A stretch of DNA of 64,000 nt, taken from contig NZ_QJTK01000004.1 of the NCBI RefSeq assembly GCF_003217355.1, positions 62,001-126,000 on the forward strand, read 5' to 3'. The notes under the pieces were generated by a model that was not told the DNA's origin, made no database searches, and saw only the letters and a list, made by a program, of their open reading frames with translations. A program made the position numbers and the translations under genes. This stretch comes from Rhodobacter viridis. GTDB taxonomy: Bacteria; Pseudomonadota; Alphaproteobacteria; Rhodobacterales; Rhodobacteraceae. Of the stretch, positions 28,939 to 38,642 are shown in pieces (the stretch's first letter is position 1; each line of letters opens with the position of its first letter).

Positions 28939-30279
28939 ATGCCGTTTGTGATTTCGCTCAATGATCCTGTCCGTTTTTCCGCCGCCTTGCCCAAGGCCGC
29001 CGATGTGGTGGTGATGGGCGCGGGGGTCGCTGGCGTGATGGCCGCTCATTATCTTGCGCGCGCCGGGCGTCGGGTGGTGGTTCTTGAAAAAGGCCGGGTG
29101 GCGGGCGAGCAATCTTCGCGAAACTGGGGCTGGATCCGGCAACAGGGCCGCGATCCGGCGGAATTGCCGATCATGCAGGAAGCGATCCGGCTCTGGGAGG
29201 AGATCGCGGCCGAGCTTGGCCCCGAACTTGGCTTCCGCCGCTGCGGTGTCGCCTATCTTTCCGACAAGCCCGCCGCGGCGGAGGGCTTCGCGGCCTGGGT
29301 CGATTTGGCGCGGGCGCATGGGCTCGAAAGTCATCTGCTTGGGCGGGCGCAACTGGCCGCAGCGATTCCCCATGCCACGAATTGGGTCGCGGGACTCATC
29401 ACGCCGTCCGATGCGCGGGCCGAGCCTTTCGTCGCCGTGCCGATGCTGGCTGCGCGCGCGGTGCGGGCGGGGGTGACGGTGATCGAGCATTGCGCGGTGC
29501 GGGCACTGGATATCGTTGGCGGGCAGCTGGCGGGCGTCGTCACTGAAAACGGCCGCATCGCTTGCGAGCAGGTTCTGGTGGCGGCGGGGGCCTGGTCCTC
29601 GCTCTTCCTGCGCCGGCACGGGCTGAGCCTGCCGCAGCTGCTCGTCCGCTCGACCGTGGCGCAGACCGTGCCCCTGCCCGAGATCACGCAAGTGTCGGGC
29701 GTCGATGATGTCTTTGCCTGGCGGCGGCGGCTCGATGGCAGCTACACGGTCGCGCCCGGGACCTCGCACGACTTCTACATGGGGCCGGATGGGCTGCGGC
29801 ATTTCCGGAAATACATGCCGCAGATGGCCCGCGATCTGTCGAAGACCTCGATCCATCCGCGCGCGCCCGAGCCGGGCTGGCCTGATGGCTGGACAACGGC
29901 GCGGATGTGGTCGGAGGATCGCGAAAGCCCGTTCGAGCGGTGCCGGATTCTCGACCCCGCGCCGAACCGGGTGTTCCTGCACAATGTCCAGCGCGCTTTC
30001 GGCCGCGCCTTCCCGTCTCTGGGCGAGCCGAAGCTGGTGCGCGACTGGGCCGGGATGATCGACGTGATGCCCGACACCGTGCCGGTTCTGGATGCCGCGC
30101 CGCTGCCCGGGCTTTTCGTCGCCACCGGGCTCTCGGGGCATGGGTTCGGGATCGGCCCCGGCGTCGGCCGGGTGATGGCCAGCCTGATGACCGGGCAATC
30201 TCCCGGCCATGATCTGAGCCGCTTCCGCTGGGGCCGTTTTACCGACGGATCAAAAATCGACCTCGGCCCCACCTTCTGA
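28939..30279 (+). CDS. FAD-dependent amine / D-amino-acid oxidoreductase (DAO family)
   Basis: 446 residues. FAD-binding GAGVAGVMAAHYLARAG near residue 31 and EKGRVAGEQSSRNWGWIR near residue 55, then the DAO-fold substrate domain, and a C-terminal FAD loop with ATGLSGHGFGIGPGVGR near residue 395. Such enzymes oxidise secondary amines, opines or D-amino acids. Divergent from the peptide-type ABC operon and followed by an M20 hydrolase, so it probably works on the imported compound. AAGGAG precedes the ATG at 28939. The substrate is not determinable here. Confidence 0.88.
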   Translation: MPFVISLNDPVRFSAALPKAADVVVMGAGVAGVMAAHYLARAGRRVVVLEKGRVAGEQSSRNWGWIRQQGRDPAELPIMQEAIRLWEEIAAELGPELGFRRCGVAYLSDKPAAAEGFAAWVDLARAHGLESHLLGRAQLAAAIPHATNWVAGLITPSDARAEPFVAVPMLAARAVRAGVTVIEHCAVRALDIVGGQLAGVVTENGRIACEQVLVAAGAWSSLFLRRHGLSLPQLLVRSTVAQTVPLPEITQVSGVDDVFAWRRRLDGSYTVAPGTSHDFYMGPDGLRHFRKYMPQMARDLSKTSIHPRAPEPGWPDGWTTARMWSEDRESPFERCRILDPAPNRVFLHNVQRAFGRAFPSLGEPKLVRDWAGMIDVMPDTVPVLDAAPLPGLFVATGLSGHGFGIGPGVGRVMASLMTGQSPGHDLSRFRWGRFTDGSKIDLGPTF

Positions 30280-30351
30280 CCTTGCCAAGGGCGGGCGTCC
30301 CTGCCAGCCTGCCCGGGCGATCCTGCCGTTTTCCATAGGAAGAGCAAGCAC

Positions 30352-31518
30352 ATGCCTGTCAAGAACCGCTTCGCCGAACTGCTGCCCGAGATCACTGCCT
30401 GGCGGCGCGACATTCACGAAAACCCGGAACTTCTGTACGAGGTGCACCGCACCGCCGCCAAGGTCGCGGGGCTTCTGCGCGACTTCGGCTGCGACGAGGT
30501 GGTCGAGGGGATCGGCCGCACCGGCGTCGTCGGCGTGATCAAGGGCCGCAGCGATACGGCGGGCCGGGTGGTGGGCTTGCGCGCCGACATGGATGCGCTG
30601 CCGATCGTGGAACAGACCGGGGCGGCGCATGCCTCGAAAGTGCCGGGCAAGATGCATGCCTGCGGCCATGACGGCCACACCGCGATGCTGCTGGGCGCGG
30701 CCAAGTATTTGGCCGAGACACGGAATTTCGACGGCACGGCGGTTGTCATCTTCCAGCCCGCCGAAGAGGGCGGCGGCGGCGGCAAGGCGATGGTCGACGA
30801 TGGCATGATGGAGCGCTGGGGCATTCAGGAAGTCTATGGCATGCACAACATGCCGGGCTTCCCGGTCGGCAGCTTCGCGATCCGCCCCGGTGCGATGATG
30901 GCCGCGACCGATCAGTTCGACATCGTGGTGACCGGCAAGGGCGGCCACGCCGCGAAACCGCATGAATGCATCGACACGACGCTGGTGGCGTCTCATATCG
31001 TCGTCGCCATGCAGCAGATCGCGTCGCGCAATGTCGATCCGCTGAAGCAGATCGTCGTCTCGATCTGCACCTTCCGCACCGAGAGCGAGGCTTATAACGT
31101 GATCCCGCAGACGGTGCATCTGAAGGGCACGGTCCGCACGCTGGATGCGACGATCCGCGATTTCGCCGAAGGGCGGGTGAAGGAAGTGGCCGAGGGCATC
31201 GCTGCCGCGCATGGGGCGACGGTCGAGATCCGCTATATCCGCGGCTATCCGGTGACGATGAACACGCCCGAAAACACCGAGTTCGCGATCGACGTCGCGC
31301 AGGCGGTGTCGGGGCAGGTCGACACGTCGATGGCGCCGATGATGGGCGGCGAGGATTTCTCCTACATGCTGAACGCGCGGCCGGGTGCCTATATCTTCCT
31401 TGGCAATGGCGACAGCGCGATGGTGCACCACCCGGCCTATGATTTCGACGACAGCGCGATCCCCTTCGGGTCGAGTTGGTATGCGGGGATGGTCGAAAGC
31501 CGGATGCCCGCCGCCTGA
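30352..31518 (+). CDS. M20-family amidohydrolase (hippurate / N-acyl amino acid hydrolase type)
   Basis: 388 residues, the usual M20D length. Metal-binding motifs are in order: MHACGHDGHT near residue 101, PAEEGGGGGKAM near residue 138, and GGEDFSYM near residue 335. The dimerisation domain lies between (VTGKGGHAAKPHECIDT). It cleaves N-acyl or N-aroyl amino acids such as hippurate. It follows the FAD oxidoreductase by 72 bp in the same direction, completing a transport and catabolism locus. Confidence 0.9.
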   Translation: MPVKNRFAELLPEITAWRRDIHENPELLYEVHRTAAKVAGLLRDFGCDEVVEGIGRTGVVGVIKGRSDTAGRVVGLRADMDALPIVEQTGAAHASKVPGKMHACGHDGHTAMLLGAAKYLAETRNFDGTAVVIFQPAEEGGGGGKAMVDDGMMERWGIQEVYGMHNMPGFPVGSFAIRPGAMMAATDQFDIVVTGKGGHAAKPHECIDTTLVASHIVVAMQQIASRNVDPLKQIVVSICTFRTESEAYNVIPQTVHLKGTVRTLDATIRDFAEGRVKEVAEGIAAAHGATVEIRYIRGYPVTMNTPENTEFAIDVAQAVSGQVDTSMAPMMGGEDFSYMLNARPGAYIFLGNGDSAMVHHPAYDFDDSAIPFGSSWYAGMVESRMPAA

Positions 31519-31525
31519 GACGCGA

Positions 31526-31668
31526 AAGGGGGGCGCTGCCCCCCTCTTTGCCTTTCGGCAAATTCACCCCCCGGCATATTTGAGCCAAGAAAAAGATCAT
31601 CGGTTTTTTCTTGGTTCAAATGCGCCGGGGGGACGGCCGCGAGGCCGCGGGGGGCAGAGCCCCCCTTC
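31526..31668. repeat. Compound inverted-repeat element, copy A
   Basis: Between convergent M20 and usp genes. A ggggggc-gct-gcccccc hairpin (31528-31544), a long inverted repeat (31567-31595 with 31604-31632, about 25 of 29 positions paired, containing the CCAAGAAAAA / TTTTTCTTGG arms), and a second ggggggc-aga-gcccccc hairpin near 31650. It looks like two copies of one intergenic repeat facing each other and can act as a two-way terminator. Confidence 0.8.
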
Positions 31669-31669
31669 C

Positions 31670-32077
31670 TTACCGCAGCACCATCACCGAGCAGGGCGCG
31701 TGGCGCACGACGCGGGCGGCGGTCGAGCCGATCAGGAAATCGCCAAATCCCGGCCGATGTCCGGCGATCACGATGCAGTCGGCGCCGATCTCTTCGACCA
31801 GATCCAGGATCTCGTTCGCCGCATGGCCTTGGCGCAGCACCCCCGCGCCATTTTCGAATTCGTTTGCCAGCGCGTCGAGCTGGTTTTGCAGCGTCTGGCG
31901 CAGGTCGGCGTCATAGCCCTCGGGCATGTAGGAAATCGCATAGCCGGGCACGTCGGCCATCACATGCACGATGGTAATGCGCGCCCCCGGGGCCGCCAGC
32001 GTCCGCGCGACATTGAGCGCGGTGTCAGGGTTGTGTTCGGCATCGAAGGCGACGGGAACGATGATATTGGAATACAT
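31670..32077 (-). CDS. Universal stress protein, UspA family
   Basis: 135 residues from the ATG at 32077, preceded by AAAGGAG. N-terminal MYSNIIVPVAFD and the C-terminal ATP-binding signature GHRPGFGDFLIGSTAARVVR (G-2x-G-9x-G-S/T type) near residue 103 identify a nucleotide-binding Usp. An acidic, Gln-rich middle helix follows the YMPEGYD segment. Family members respond to starvation and other stress; nothing in the context narrows the role. Confidence 0.9.
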   Translation of the reverse strand: MYSNIIVPVAFDAEHNPDTALNVARTLAAPGARITIVHVMADVPGYAISYMPEGYDADLRQTLQNQLDALANEFENGAGVLRQGHAANEILDLVEEIGADCIVIAGHRPGFGDFLIGSTAARVVRHAPCSVMVLR

Positions 32078-32184
32078 GGCGGACTCCTTTGAAGGCGTCG
32101 TTACGGATGAGCTCATATTGCCCGGAAAATGGGCGGGCACCTTGATACAGGTCACGCTTTCTGTCCGGTACTGCGCCGCGATTG

Positions 32185-33186
32185 TCAGCCTCCGGTGTGG
32201 TTCATGCCGCGCCCGACCTGCCCCGAGGCGCCGGACAGCCCATAAGCGAAATCATGCCCGCGCGGCTTGCGCCCGATCGCGGTGCGGATGGCATCAAGCA
32301 GGGCAGCATCGCCCTCAGAGCCGCGCAGCGGGCCGCGCAGATCGGTGCCGCCCTCCTGACCGAGACAGGGGTAGAGCGTCCCGGTGGCGCTGATCCGCAC
32401 CCGGTTGCAGCTGTCGCAAAAGCCGTGGCTGAGGGGGGTGATGAAGCCGATCCTTTGCCCGGTTTCCGCGGCCCGGACATAGCGCGCAGGCCCGCCGGTG
32501 GTTTCGGGCAGATCGCTCAGCGTCAGATGTTCGGACAGTCGCGCCCGCACCTCCGCCAAGGACAGGAAGGTGGCGGCGCGGTCGGTCATCGGCATTTCGC
32601 CCACCGGCATCACTTCGATGAAGCTCAGATCATGGCCCTCGGCCCCGGCCCAAGTGGCCAGATCGATCAGCTCGTCCTCGTTCACGCCGCGCAGGGCGAC
32701 GGTGTTGATCTTCACCCGCAGCCCGGCCGCTTTCGCGGCGGCGATGCCTGCCAGCACCGTGGCCAGATCGCCGCGCCGGGTGATCGCCGTGAACCTCGCA
32801 GGGCGCAGGCTGTCGAGCGACACATTCACCCGTTTCACCCCGCAGGCGGCCAGATCGGCGGCATGGGGGGCGAGCGTCGAGCCATTCGTGGTCAGCGTCA
32901 GCTCGCGCAGCGCGCCCGTTTCCAGATGCCGCGACAGCGCCCGAAACAGGCTCATCACGTTGCGGCGCAACAGGGGCTCGCCGCCGGTGATGCGCAGCTT
33001 CTGCACGCCAAGGCCGATGAAGGCGGTGCAGAGCCGGTCCAGCTCTTCGAGGCTCAGAAGATCGGCGCGCGGCAGGAACTGCGTGCCCTCGTCCATGCAA
33101 TAGCTGCAGCGAAAGTCGCACCGGTCCGTCACCGAGACCCGCAGGTAGGTGATCCGTCGCGCGAAAGGGTCGATCAGGCGTTCCAT
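32185..33186 (-). CDS. moaA: GTP 3',8-cyclase MoaA (molybdenum cofactor biosynthesis)
   Basis: Radical SAM enzyme that starts molybdopterin synthesis from GTP. 333 residues. The SAM cluster is bound by Cys23, Cys27 and Cys30 (CDFRCSYC); a second cluster for GTP is bound by Cys257, Cys260 and Cys274 ([10 protein letters not shown] ... LYPC). The C-terminal Gly-Gly needed for activity is present (NHTGG). TGGEPLLRR near residue 68 is the radical-SAM GGEP motif. It stands alone, not with other moa genes. Confidence 0.97.
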   Translation of the reverse strand: MERLIDPFARRITYLRVSVTDRCDFRCSYCMDEGTQFLPRADLLSLEELDRLCTAFIGLGVQKLRITGGEPLLRRNVMSLFRALSRHLETGALRELTLTTNGSTLAPHAADLAACGVKRVNVSLDSLRPARFTAITRRGDLATVLAGIAAAKAAGLRVKINTVALRGVNEDELIDLATWAGAEGHDLSFIEVMPVGEMPMTDRAATFLSLAEVRARLSEHLTLSDLPETTGGPARYVRAAETGQRIGFITPLSHGFCDSCNRVRISATGTLYPCLGQEGGTDLRGPLRGSEGDAALLDAIRTAIGRKPRGHDFAYGLSGASGQVGRGMNHTGG

Positions 33187-33257
33187 GCCTTGAAGGTAGG
33201 CGAGCCGCCGCCGCCCGGCAAGGCCCGGCCGCGGCGGCTTGTCGCGGGCTTGCGACC

Positions 33258-34454
33258 TCAGGTCACTTTCGCCCGGGCGTGGAATTCGGGCCGGTCCCAG
33301 GCCCGGGTCGCCATCACCTCGGTCAGGATCGCGGTGGCGCGGTCGATCTCGGCCTCGCCGATGTAAAGCGGCGTGACGCCGAAGCGCAGGATGTCCGGCG
33401 CCCGGAAATCGCCGATCACGCCGCGGGCGATCAGCGCCTGCATGATCGCATAGCCCTGCGGATGGGCGAAGCTGACTTGGCTTCCGCGGGTGGCGGGATC
33501 GCGCGGGGTGACAAGGGTCAGATCGGGGCAGGCGGTTTCGACGGCGGCGATGAAGCGCGAGGTCAGTTCGATCGAGCGGGCGCGGATCTCGGCCATCGAG
33601 ACGCCGTCCCAGACATCGAGCGCCGCGTCGAGCGCGGCGAGTTGCAGCACCGGCGGCGTGCCGACCCGCATCCGCGCCGTGCCGGGGGCGGGGCGATAGC
33701 CGGGCTCGAAGGCAAAGGGCGCGTCATGGCCGAGCCAGCCCGAAAGCACCGGCTGCACCTGCGCCGCGTGACGGGGGGCGACATAGATGAAGGCCGGGCC
33801 GCCGGGGCCGGAGTTCAGGTATTTGTAGGTGCAGCCCGCCGCGAAATCGGCGCCCGCACCGGCCAGATCGACCGGCACCGCACCGGCAGAATGGGCAAGG
33901 TCCCAGAACGCAAGCGCCCCCGCGGCATGGGCCTTGGCGGTCAGCGCTTTCATGTCGTGCTTGCGCCCGGTGCGGTAATCGACCTCGGTCAGCATGGTGA
34001 CGGCGATGGTCTCGTCGATCGCGGCCTCGACCTCTTCGGGGGCGACGACGCGCAGTTCGTAGCCCTGACCGAGAAGCCCGGTCAGCCCCTGCGCCATGTA
34101 AAGATCGGTCGGGAAATTGCCGCTGTCGGACAGGATCACCCGACGCGCGGGGCGCAGTTGCAGCGCCGCGTCGAGCGCCTGAAACACCTTGATCGACAAG
34201 GTATCGCCCAGCGTCACCGCCCCCGGCTCCGCCCCGATCAGCCGCCCGATCCGGTTGCCCAGACGCTCGGGCAGGTCCATCCACCCGGCCTTGTTCCAGG
34301 CGGTGATCAGCATCGCCCCCCATTCGGCGCGGATCGCGGCCTCGACCCGCGCGGGTACCGCCCGCGGCAGCGGGCCAAGCGAATTGCCGTCAAGATAGAT
34401 CACCCCTTCGGGCAGATCGAAAAGCGCCTTGGTGGCGGTAAAATCGGTGGTCAT
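33258..34454 (-). CDS. kynU: Kynureninase
   Basis: PLP enzyme that cleaves kynurenine to anthranilate and alanine in tryptophan catabolism. 398 residues, the family length. The PLP lysine lies in [19 protein letters not shown] near residue 208, and the Asp binding the pyridine nitrogen is in [11 protein letters not shown]-terminal [11 protein letters not shown] is characteristic. No kynA or kynB gene is adjacent. Confidence 0.92.
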   Translation of the reverse strand: MTTDFTATKALFDLPEGVIYLDGNSLGPLPRAVPARVEAAIRAEWGAMLITAWNKAGWMDLPERLGNRIGRLIGAEPGAVTLGDTLSIKVFQALDAALQLRPARRVILSDSGNFPTDLYMAQGLTGLLGQGYELRVVAPEEVEAAIDETIAVTMLTEVDYRTGRKHDMKALTAKAHAAGALAFWDLAHSAGAVPVDLAGAGADFAAGCTYKYLNSGPGGPAFIYVAPRHAAQVQPVLSGWLGHDAPFAFEPGYRPAPGTARMRVGTPPVLQLAALDAALDVWDGVSMAEIRARSIELTSRFIAAVETACPDLTLVTPRDPATRGSQVSFAHPQGYAIMQALIARGVIGDFRAPDILRFGVTPLYIGEAEIDRATAILTEVMATRAWDRPEFHARAKVT

Positions 34455-34553
34455 CGCGGTCTCCTTTCGGCCAAACTGGCGCGGGCGCCCGGCCGCCGCA
34501 AGGGGGGTTGCGCGGCGGCTGATCCGACGTCACCTTGGGGCGGGGAGGCCATC

Positions 34554-35009
34554 ATGACCGTGAAAGACGCGCTGAGGGACATCGACCTGCCGCCGCTCTG
34601 GCTGGCCGCTTTCGCGGCCCTGGTCTGGATCACCGGAACCGTCGTGCCGCTGGCGCTGCCCTATACGCATCCGGTGGGCTATGCGCTGGTGCTGGCGGGC
34701 GTCGTGCTGACGCTGGTCGCCGCCGGACAGATGGTGCTGATGCGCACCACGGTCATTCCGCGCCGCGAGCCCTGCCGTCTGGTGACCTCGGGCGTCTTCG
34801 CGTTTTCACGCAACCCGATCTATCTGGCCGATGCGATGATCCTTGCCGGGCTGATCCTCGTCTGGGATGCCGCGCTGGCGGCGCCGCTGGTTCCGGCCTT
34901 CATGGCGCTGATCACGCGCCGCTACATTCGGGGCGAGGAAGTCGCCATCGCCACGCTCTTTGGACCCGAGTATCAGGCCTATCGCGCCCGCGTCCGCCGC
35001 TGGCTGTGA
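34554..35009 (+). CDS. Membrane methyltransferase, isoprenylcysteine / phospholipid methyltransferase family
   Basis: 151 residues, four hydrophobic segments, and the C-terminal motif TSGVFAFSRNPIYLADAMIL near residue 82 followed by RYIRGEEVAIATLFGPEYQAYRARVRRW, typical of the ICMT/PEMT-like family. AGGCC-rich leader with GGGGAGG before the ATG at 34554. Start is divergent from kynU. The substrate is unknown; a small lipid or prenylated molecule is likely by family. Confidence 0.82.
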   Translation: MTVKDALRDIDLPPLWLAAFAALVWITGTVVPLALPYTHPVGYALVLAGVVLTLVAAGQMVLMRTTVIPRREPCRLVTSGVFAFSRNPIYLADAMILAGLILVWDAALAAPLVPAFMALITRRYIRGEEVAIATLFGPEYQAYRARVRRWL

Positions 35010-35017
35010 CCTATTTG

Positions 35018-35154
35018 CTGCATTGCAGAAAAATCGTCGCACCCCGTCGCAATCGCTGTGCCAAATCCGCGCTGCGGCAGGGCAGGTGACCCCCGCCAAA
35101 CCCTTGAATCCGCGCCAAAATTGTCAGCGGTAACATGGTATGCAAAGGTATACC
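35018..35154. promoter_or_regulatory. pntA upstream region with two dyads
   Basis: The 291-bp gap before pntA contains CTGC-ATT-GCAG at 35018-35028 (a PhaR-like dyad) and GGTAT-N8-ATACC at 35137-35154. No gene is visible in the gap. Function of either dyad is inferred only from symmetry and position. Confidence 0.35.
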
Positions 35155-35300
35155 GCGGGGGTGGCCCAACCCGGCACCAGTTTTGCGACTCTTACGTGTG
35201 ACCAAGCGCTTGTGAAACTTTCTTACGCAGTGTTAAGAGGTCTCGCCACGTTTTGTCCCCGGGCTGAAATCGTCCCGGGGCAGCATTGGGAGAGACAGAA

Positions 35301-36875
35301 GTGAAAATCGGCGCTCCGAAGGAGATTTTCGAGGGAGAGGCGCGTGTTGCGCTGACCCCCGACTCTGCGGTCCAGCTTCAGAAGCTGGGGCACACTTGTT
35401 TCGTGGAAGCGGGCGCGGGCCATGCCGCGGGCTTTGAAGATACCGCCTACGAGGCCGTCGGCGTGACCGTCGTGAAGGGCGCCGAGGCGCTTTTCGACGC
35501 GGTGGACGTCGTGGCCAAGGTGCGCCCGCCGGTCGAGGCCGAAGTGGCCCGCCTGAAGTCTGGCAAGACGCTGATTTCCTTCTTCTATCCGGCGCAGAAC
35601 AAGGATCTGCTCGAGGCTGCCAAGGCCACCGGGGCGACTGTTATCGCGATGGACATGGTGCCGCGGATCTCGCGCGCGCAAAAGATGGACGCGCTCAGCT
35701 CGATGGCGAACATCTCGGGCTACCGCGCGGTGATCGAGGCGGGCAACAACTTCGGCCGCTTCTTCACCGGTCAGGTGACGGCGGCAGGCAAGGTGCCCCC
35801 GGCCAAGGTGCTGATCGTTGGCGCGGGCGTTGCGGGTCTGGCCGCGATCGGCGCCTCGACAGCGCTGGGCGCGATCACCTATGCCTTTGACGTGCGTCCC
35901 GAAGTGGCCGAACAGATCGAATCGATGGGCGCCGAATTCGTCTATCTCGATTTCGAGGAGCAAGCGCAGGATGGCGCCGCGACCGGCGGTTACGCCGCGC
36001 CGTCCTCGCCCGAATTCCGCGACGCGCAGCTGAAGAAATTCCGCGAACTCGCCCCCGAGATGGACATCGTCATCACCACGGCGCTGATCCCCGGCCGCGA
36101 CGCGCCGATCCTCTGGACCAAGGACATGGTCGAGAAGATGAAACGCGGCTCGGTCATCGTCGATCTGGCGGCCGAGCGTGGCGGCAACTGCGAGCTGACG
36201 AAGAAGGACGAGAAAGTCGTCACCCCGAACGGCGTGACCGTGATCGGCTACACCGACTTCCCCTCGCGCATGGCGCAGCAGTCGTCGCAGCTTTATTCGA
36301 CCAACATCCGTCACATGATGACCGACCTGACGCCCGGCAAGGACGGCGTCGTGGTCCACAACATGGAAGACGACGTGATCCGCGGCGCGACCGTGACCTT
36401 CGAGGGCGCGATCACCTTCCCGCCGCCGCCGCCGAAAATCGCGGCGATCGCGGCGCAAAAGCCGAAGGAAAAGGCCAAGGTCCTGACGCCCGAAGAAATC
36501 CGGGCCGCCGAGAAAGCCGCCTTCCGCAAGGAAACCCGCAACCAGATCCTGATGCTGGGCATCGGCGGCGCGCTGCTGCTCTCGATCGGGCTCGTGGCTC
36601 CGGCTTCGTTCATGGCGCACTTCATCGTTTTCGCGCTGTCGTGCTTCGTCGGCTTCCAGGTGATCTGGAACGTCAGCCACTCGCTGCACACGCCGCTGAT
36701 GGCGGTGACGAACGCGATTTCCTCGATCATCATCCTCGGCGCGCTGCTGCAGGTGGGGTCGAGCTCGTTCCTCGTCATCCTGCTCTCGGGCGTTTCGGTC
36801 TTCATGGCGGGCATCAACATCTTCGGCGGTTTCATGGTCACCCGGCGCATGCTGGCGATGTTCCAGAAGTCGTAA
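35301..36875 (+). CDS. pntA: NAD(P) transhydrogenase alpha subunit PntA
   Basis: Proton-translocating transhydrogenase subunit with domain I (NAD binding) and part of the membrane domain. 524 residues from a GTG at 35301 ([20 protein letters not shown]), the length I recall for R. capsulatus. The NAD fold [18 protein letters not shown] lies near residue 170 and [15 protein letters not shown] near residue 283. A Pro/Ala/Lys linker precedes about four C-terminal membrane helices. AGAGA precedes the start. pntB follows after 15 bp. Confidence 0.96.
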   Translation: MKIGAPKEIFEGEARVALTPDSAVQLQKLGHTCFVEAGAGHAAGFEDTAYEAVGVTVVKGAEALFDAVDVVAKVRPPVEAEVARLKSGKTLISFFYPAQNKDLLEAAKATGATVIAMDMVPRISRAQKMDALSSMANISGYRAVIEAGNNFGRFFTGQVTAAGKVPPAKVLIVGAGVAGLAAIGASTALGAITYAFDVRPEVAEQIESMGAEFVYLDFEEQAQDGAATGGYAAPSSPEFRDAQLKKFRELAPEMDIVITTALIPGRDAPILWTKDMVEKMKRGSVIVDLAAERGGNCELTKKDEKVVTPNGVTVIGYTDFPSRMAQQSSQLYSTNIRHMMTDLTPGKDGVVVHNMEDDVIRGATVTFEGAITFPPPPPKIAAIAAQKPKEKAKVLTPEEIRAAEKAAFRKETRNQILMLGIGGALLLSIGLVAPASFMAHFIVFALSCFVGFQVIWNVSHSLHTPLMAVTNAISSIIILGALLQVGSSSFLVILLSGVSVFMAGINIFGGFMVTRRMLAMFQKS

Positions 36876-36890
36876 GCGGAGGAAAGAACA

Positions 36891-38327
36891 ATGGATTTCG
36901 GTTTCACCACGGCCGCTTACGTCGTTGCGGCAGTTCTGTTCATCCTCTCGCTCGGCGGCCTGTCTGGGCAGGAAAGCGCGAAACGTGCCGTCTGGTACGG
37001 CATCGTCGGCATGGCGCTGGCCGTGGCGGCGACGCTGGTCGGGCCGGGGCAGGGGCTTTGGGTCCTGTCGCTCCTCCTTCTGGGCGCGGGCGGCTTCTAT
37101 GGCATGAAGGTCGCGAAAAAGGTCCAGATGACCGAGATGCCGCAGCTCGTCGCGGCGATGCACTCGCTCGTCGGTCTGGCCGCCGTTCTGGTCGGCTACA
37201 ACGCCTATATTGAATCGGTGCGCGTGCCGGGCATGGACGATGCCGCGAAAGCGGCGCTCGAGGGCTTTGCGGCGCTCGTCGCCCACAAGACGCCGACCGA
37301 GCTTGCGATCCTGCGCGTCGAGCTGTTCCTTGGCGTCTTCATCGGGGCCGTGACCTTCACCGGCTCGATCATCGCCTTCGGCAAGCTCGCGGGCAAGGTC
37401 GACACCAAGGCGAAGAAACTGCCGGGCGGTCACTTCCTGAACGCGACGGCGGCGCTGGCTTCGATCGCCATGCTCGTGCTCTTCATGCTCGGCTATGGCT
37501 CGCTGCCGCTGATCGGGATGACGCTGCTGGCGTTCTTCATCGGCTATCACCTGATCATGGGGATCGGCGGCGCCGACATGCCGGTCGTGGTGTCGATGCT
37601 GAACAGCTACTCGGGCTGGGCCGCGGCGGCGATCGGCTTCTCGCTCGGCAACGATCTGCTGATCGTGACCGGCGCGCTGGTCGGCTCCTCGGGCGCGATC
37701 CTGAGCTACATCATGTGCAAGGCGATGAACCGGTCGTTCATCTCGGTGATCCTGGGCGGCTTCGGCAATACCTCGGGTCCGGCGATGGCGGTCGAGGGCG
37801 AGCAGATCGCTATTGACGCGCAGGGCGTGGCCGATGCGCTGTCGGAAGCCGACAGCATCATCATCATCCCGGGCTATGGGATGGCGGTGGCGCAGGCGCA
37901 GATGGCGGTGTCGGAGCTCACCTCGGTGCTGCGGGGCCGTGGCAAGACCGTGCGCTTCGCGATCCACCCGGTTGCGGGCCGTCTGCCGGGGCACATGAAC
38001 GTGCTGCTGGCCGAGGCGAAGGTTCCCTACGACATCGTTCTGGAGATGGACGAGATCAACGAGGACTTCCCGAGCACCGACGTGGCGATCGTCATCGGCT
38101 CGAACGACATCGTGAACCCGGCGGCGCAGGAAGATCCGAACTCGCCGATCGCCGGGATGCCGGTGCTGGAATGCTGGAAGGCGAAACAGGTCTTCGTGTC
38201 GAAGCGCGGTCAGGGCACGGGCTACTCGGGGATCGAGAATCCGCTGTTCTACAAGGAAAACACCCGCATGTTCTACGGCGATGCGAAGAAGTCGCTGGAA
38301 GAACTGCTGCATCTGATCCGGCACTGA
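36891..38327 (+). CDS. pntB: NAD(P) transhydrogenase beta subunit PntB
   Basis: 478 residues: about nine membrane helices in the first 270 residues, then domain III, which binds NADP(H), with [13 protein letters not shown] near residue 325 and [24 protein letters not shown] near residue 400. With PntA it couples hydride transfer from NADH to NADP+ to proton entry, an important NADPH source in phototrophic growth. The ATG at 36891 follows GCGGAGGAA. Confidence 0.96.
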   Translation: MDFGFTTAAYVVAAVLFILSLGGLSGQESAKRAVWYGIVGMALAVAATLVGPGQGLWVLSLLLLGAGGFYGMKVAKKVQMTEMPQLVAAMHSLVGLAAVLVGYNAYIESVRVPGMDDAAKAALEGFAALVAHKTPTELAILRVELFLGVFIGAVTFTGSIIAFGKLAGKVDTKAKKLPGGHFLNATAALASIAMLVLFMLGYGSLPLIGMTLLAFFIGYHLIMGIGGADMPVVVSMLNSYSGWAAAAIGFSLGNDLLIVTGALVGSSGAILSYIMCKAMNRSFISVILGGFGNTSGPAMAVEGEQIAIDAQGVADALSEADSIIIIPGYGMAVAQAQMAVSELTSVLRGRGKTVRFAIHPVAGRLPGHMNVLLAEAKVPYDIVLEMDEINEDFPSTDVAIVIGSNDIVNPAAQEDPNSPIAGMPVLECWKAKQVFVSKRGQGTGYSGIENPLFYKENTRMFYGDAKKSLEELLHLIRH

Positions 38328-38350
38328 GCTGTATCAGACCCGACCACAGG

Positions 38351-38375
38351 CCCCGCCGGAAACGGCGGGGTTTTT
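38351..38375 (+). terminator. pntAB terminator
   Basis: Perfect 8-bp GC stem (ccccgccg with cggcgggg), GAAA loop and five Ts, 23 bp after the pntB stop. Classic rho-independent form. Confidence 0.92.
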
Positions 38376-38616
38376 CATTTCGCCCCGGCTGCGCCGGAGC
38401 GACCCGCCGGGGGCTTTGCCCCCGGACCCCGAAGATATTTGGAGCAAGATAAAAGAGCGCCCGACGGCTTGCCGAACGCTTGATGGGTAGGTTTTGGGGG
38501 GAAGGGCAGGCTTCCGAAGCCTCGGATGGAGCCATTCCGCAAAGGTCAAAGCCGAGCCTTAGGCTTTTCCCTGGCAAAATACGCCGGGGGGTGCGGGGGG
38601 CGGAGCCCCCCGCGGG

Positions 38617-38638
38617 TCGCCTCGCGCAAGCGAGGCGA
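38617..38638 (-). terminator. lpd hairpin terminator
   Basis: 9-bp stem tcgcctcgc with gcgaggcga around a GCAA loop, just after the lpd stop at 38643 on the minus strand. Confidence 0.6.
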
Positions 38639-38642
38639 AATC

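Larger units (their letters stand above)
38328..38642. repeat. pntB-lpd gap: terminator plus repeat element, copy B
   Basis: 315 bp between convergent genes, with no gene visible. It begins with the pnt terminator (38351-38375), then a ccgggggc-ttt-gcccccgg hairpin near 38407-38425 followed by GATATTTGGAGCAAGATAAAAG. A facing copy lies near 38560-38610 (TTTTCCCTGGCAAAATACGCC then ggggggc-gga-gcccccc). A 9-bp hairpin at 38617-38638 ends the lpd message. Same element family as at 31526 and 40051. Confidence 0.7.

Noticed and set aside
35223-38324. Minus-strand open frame of about 1000 codons opposite pntAB
   Set aside because: Same composition bias; both pnt genes are certain on the plus strand.
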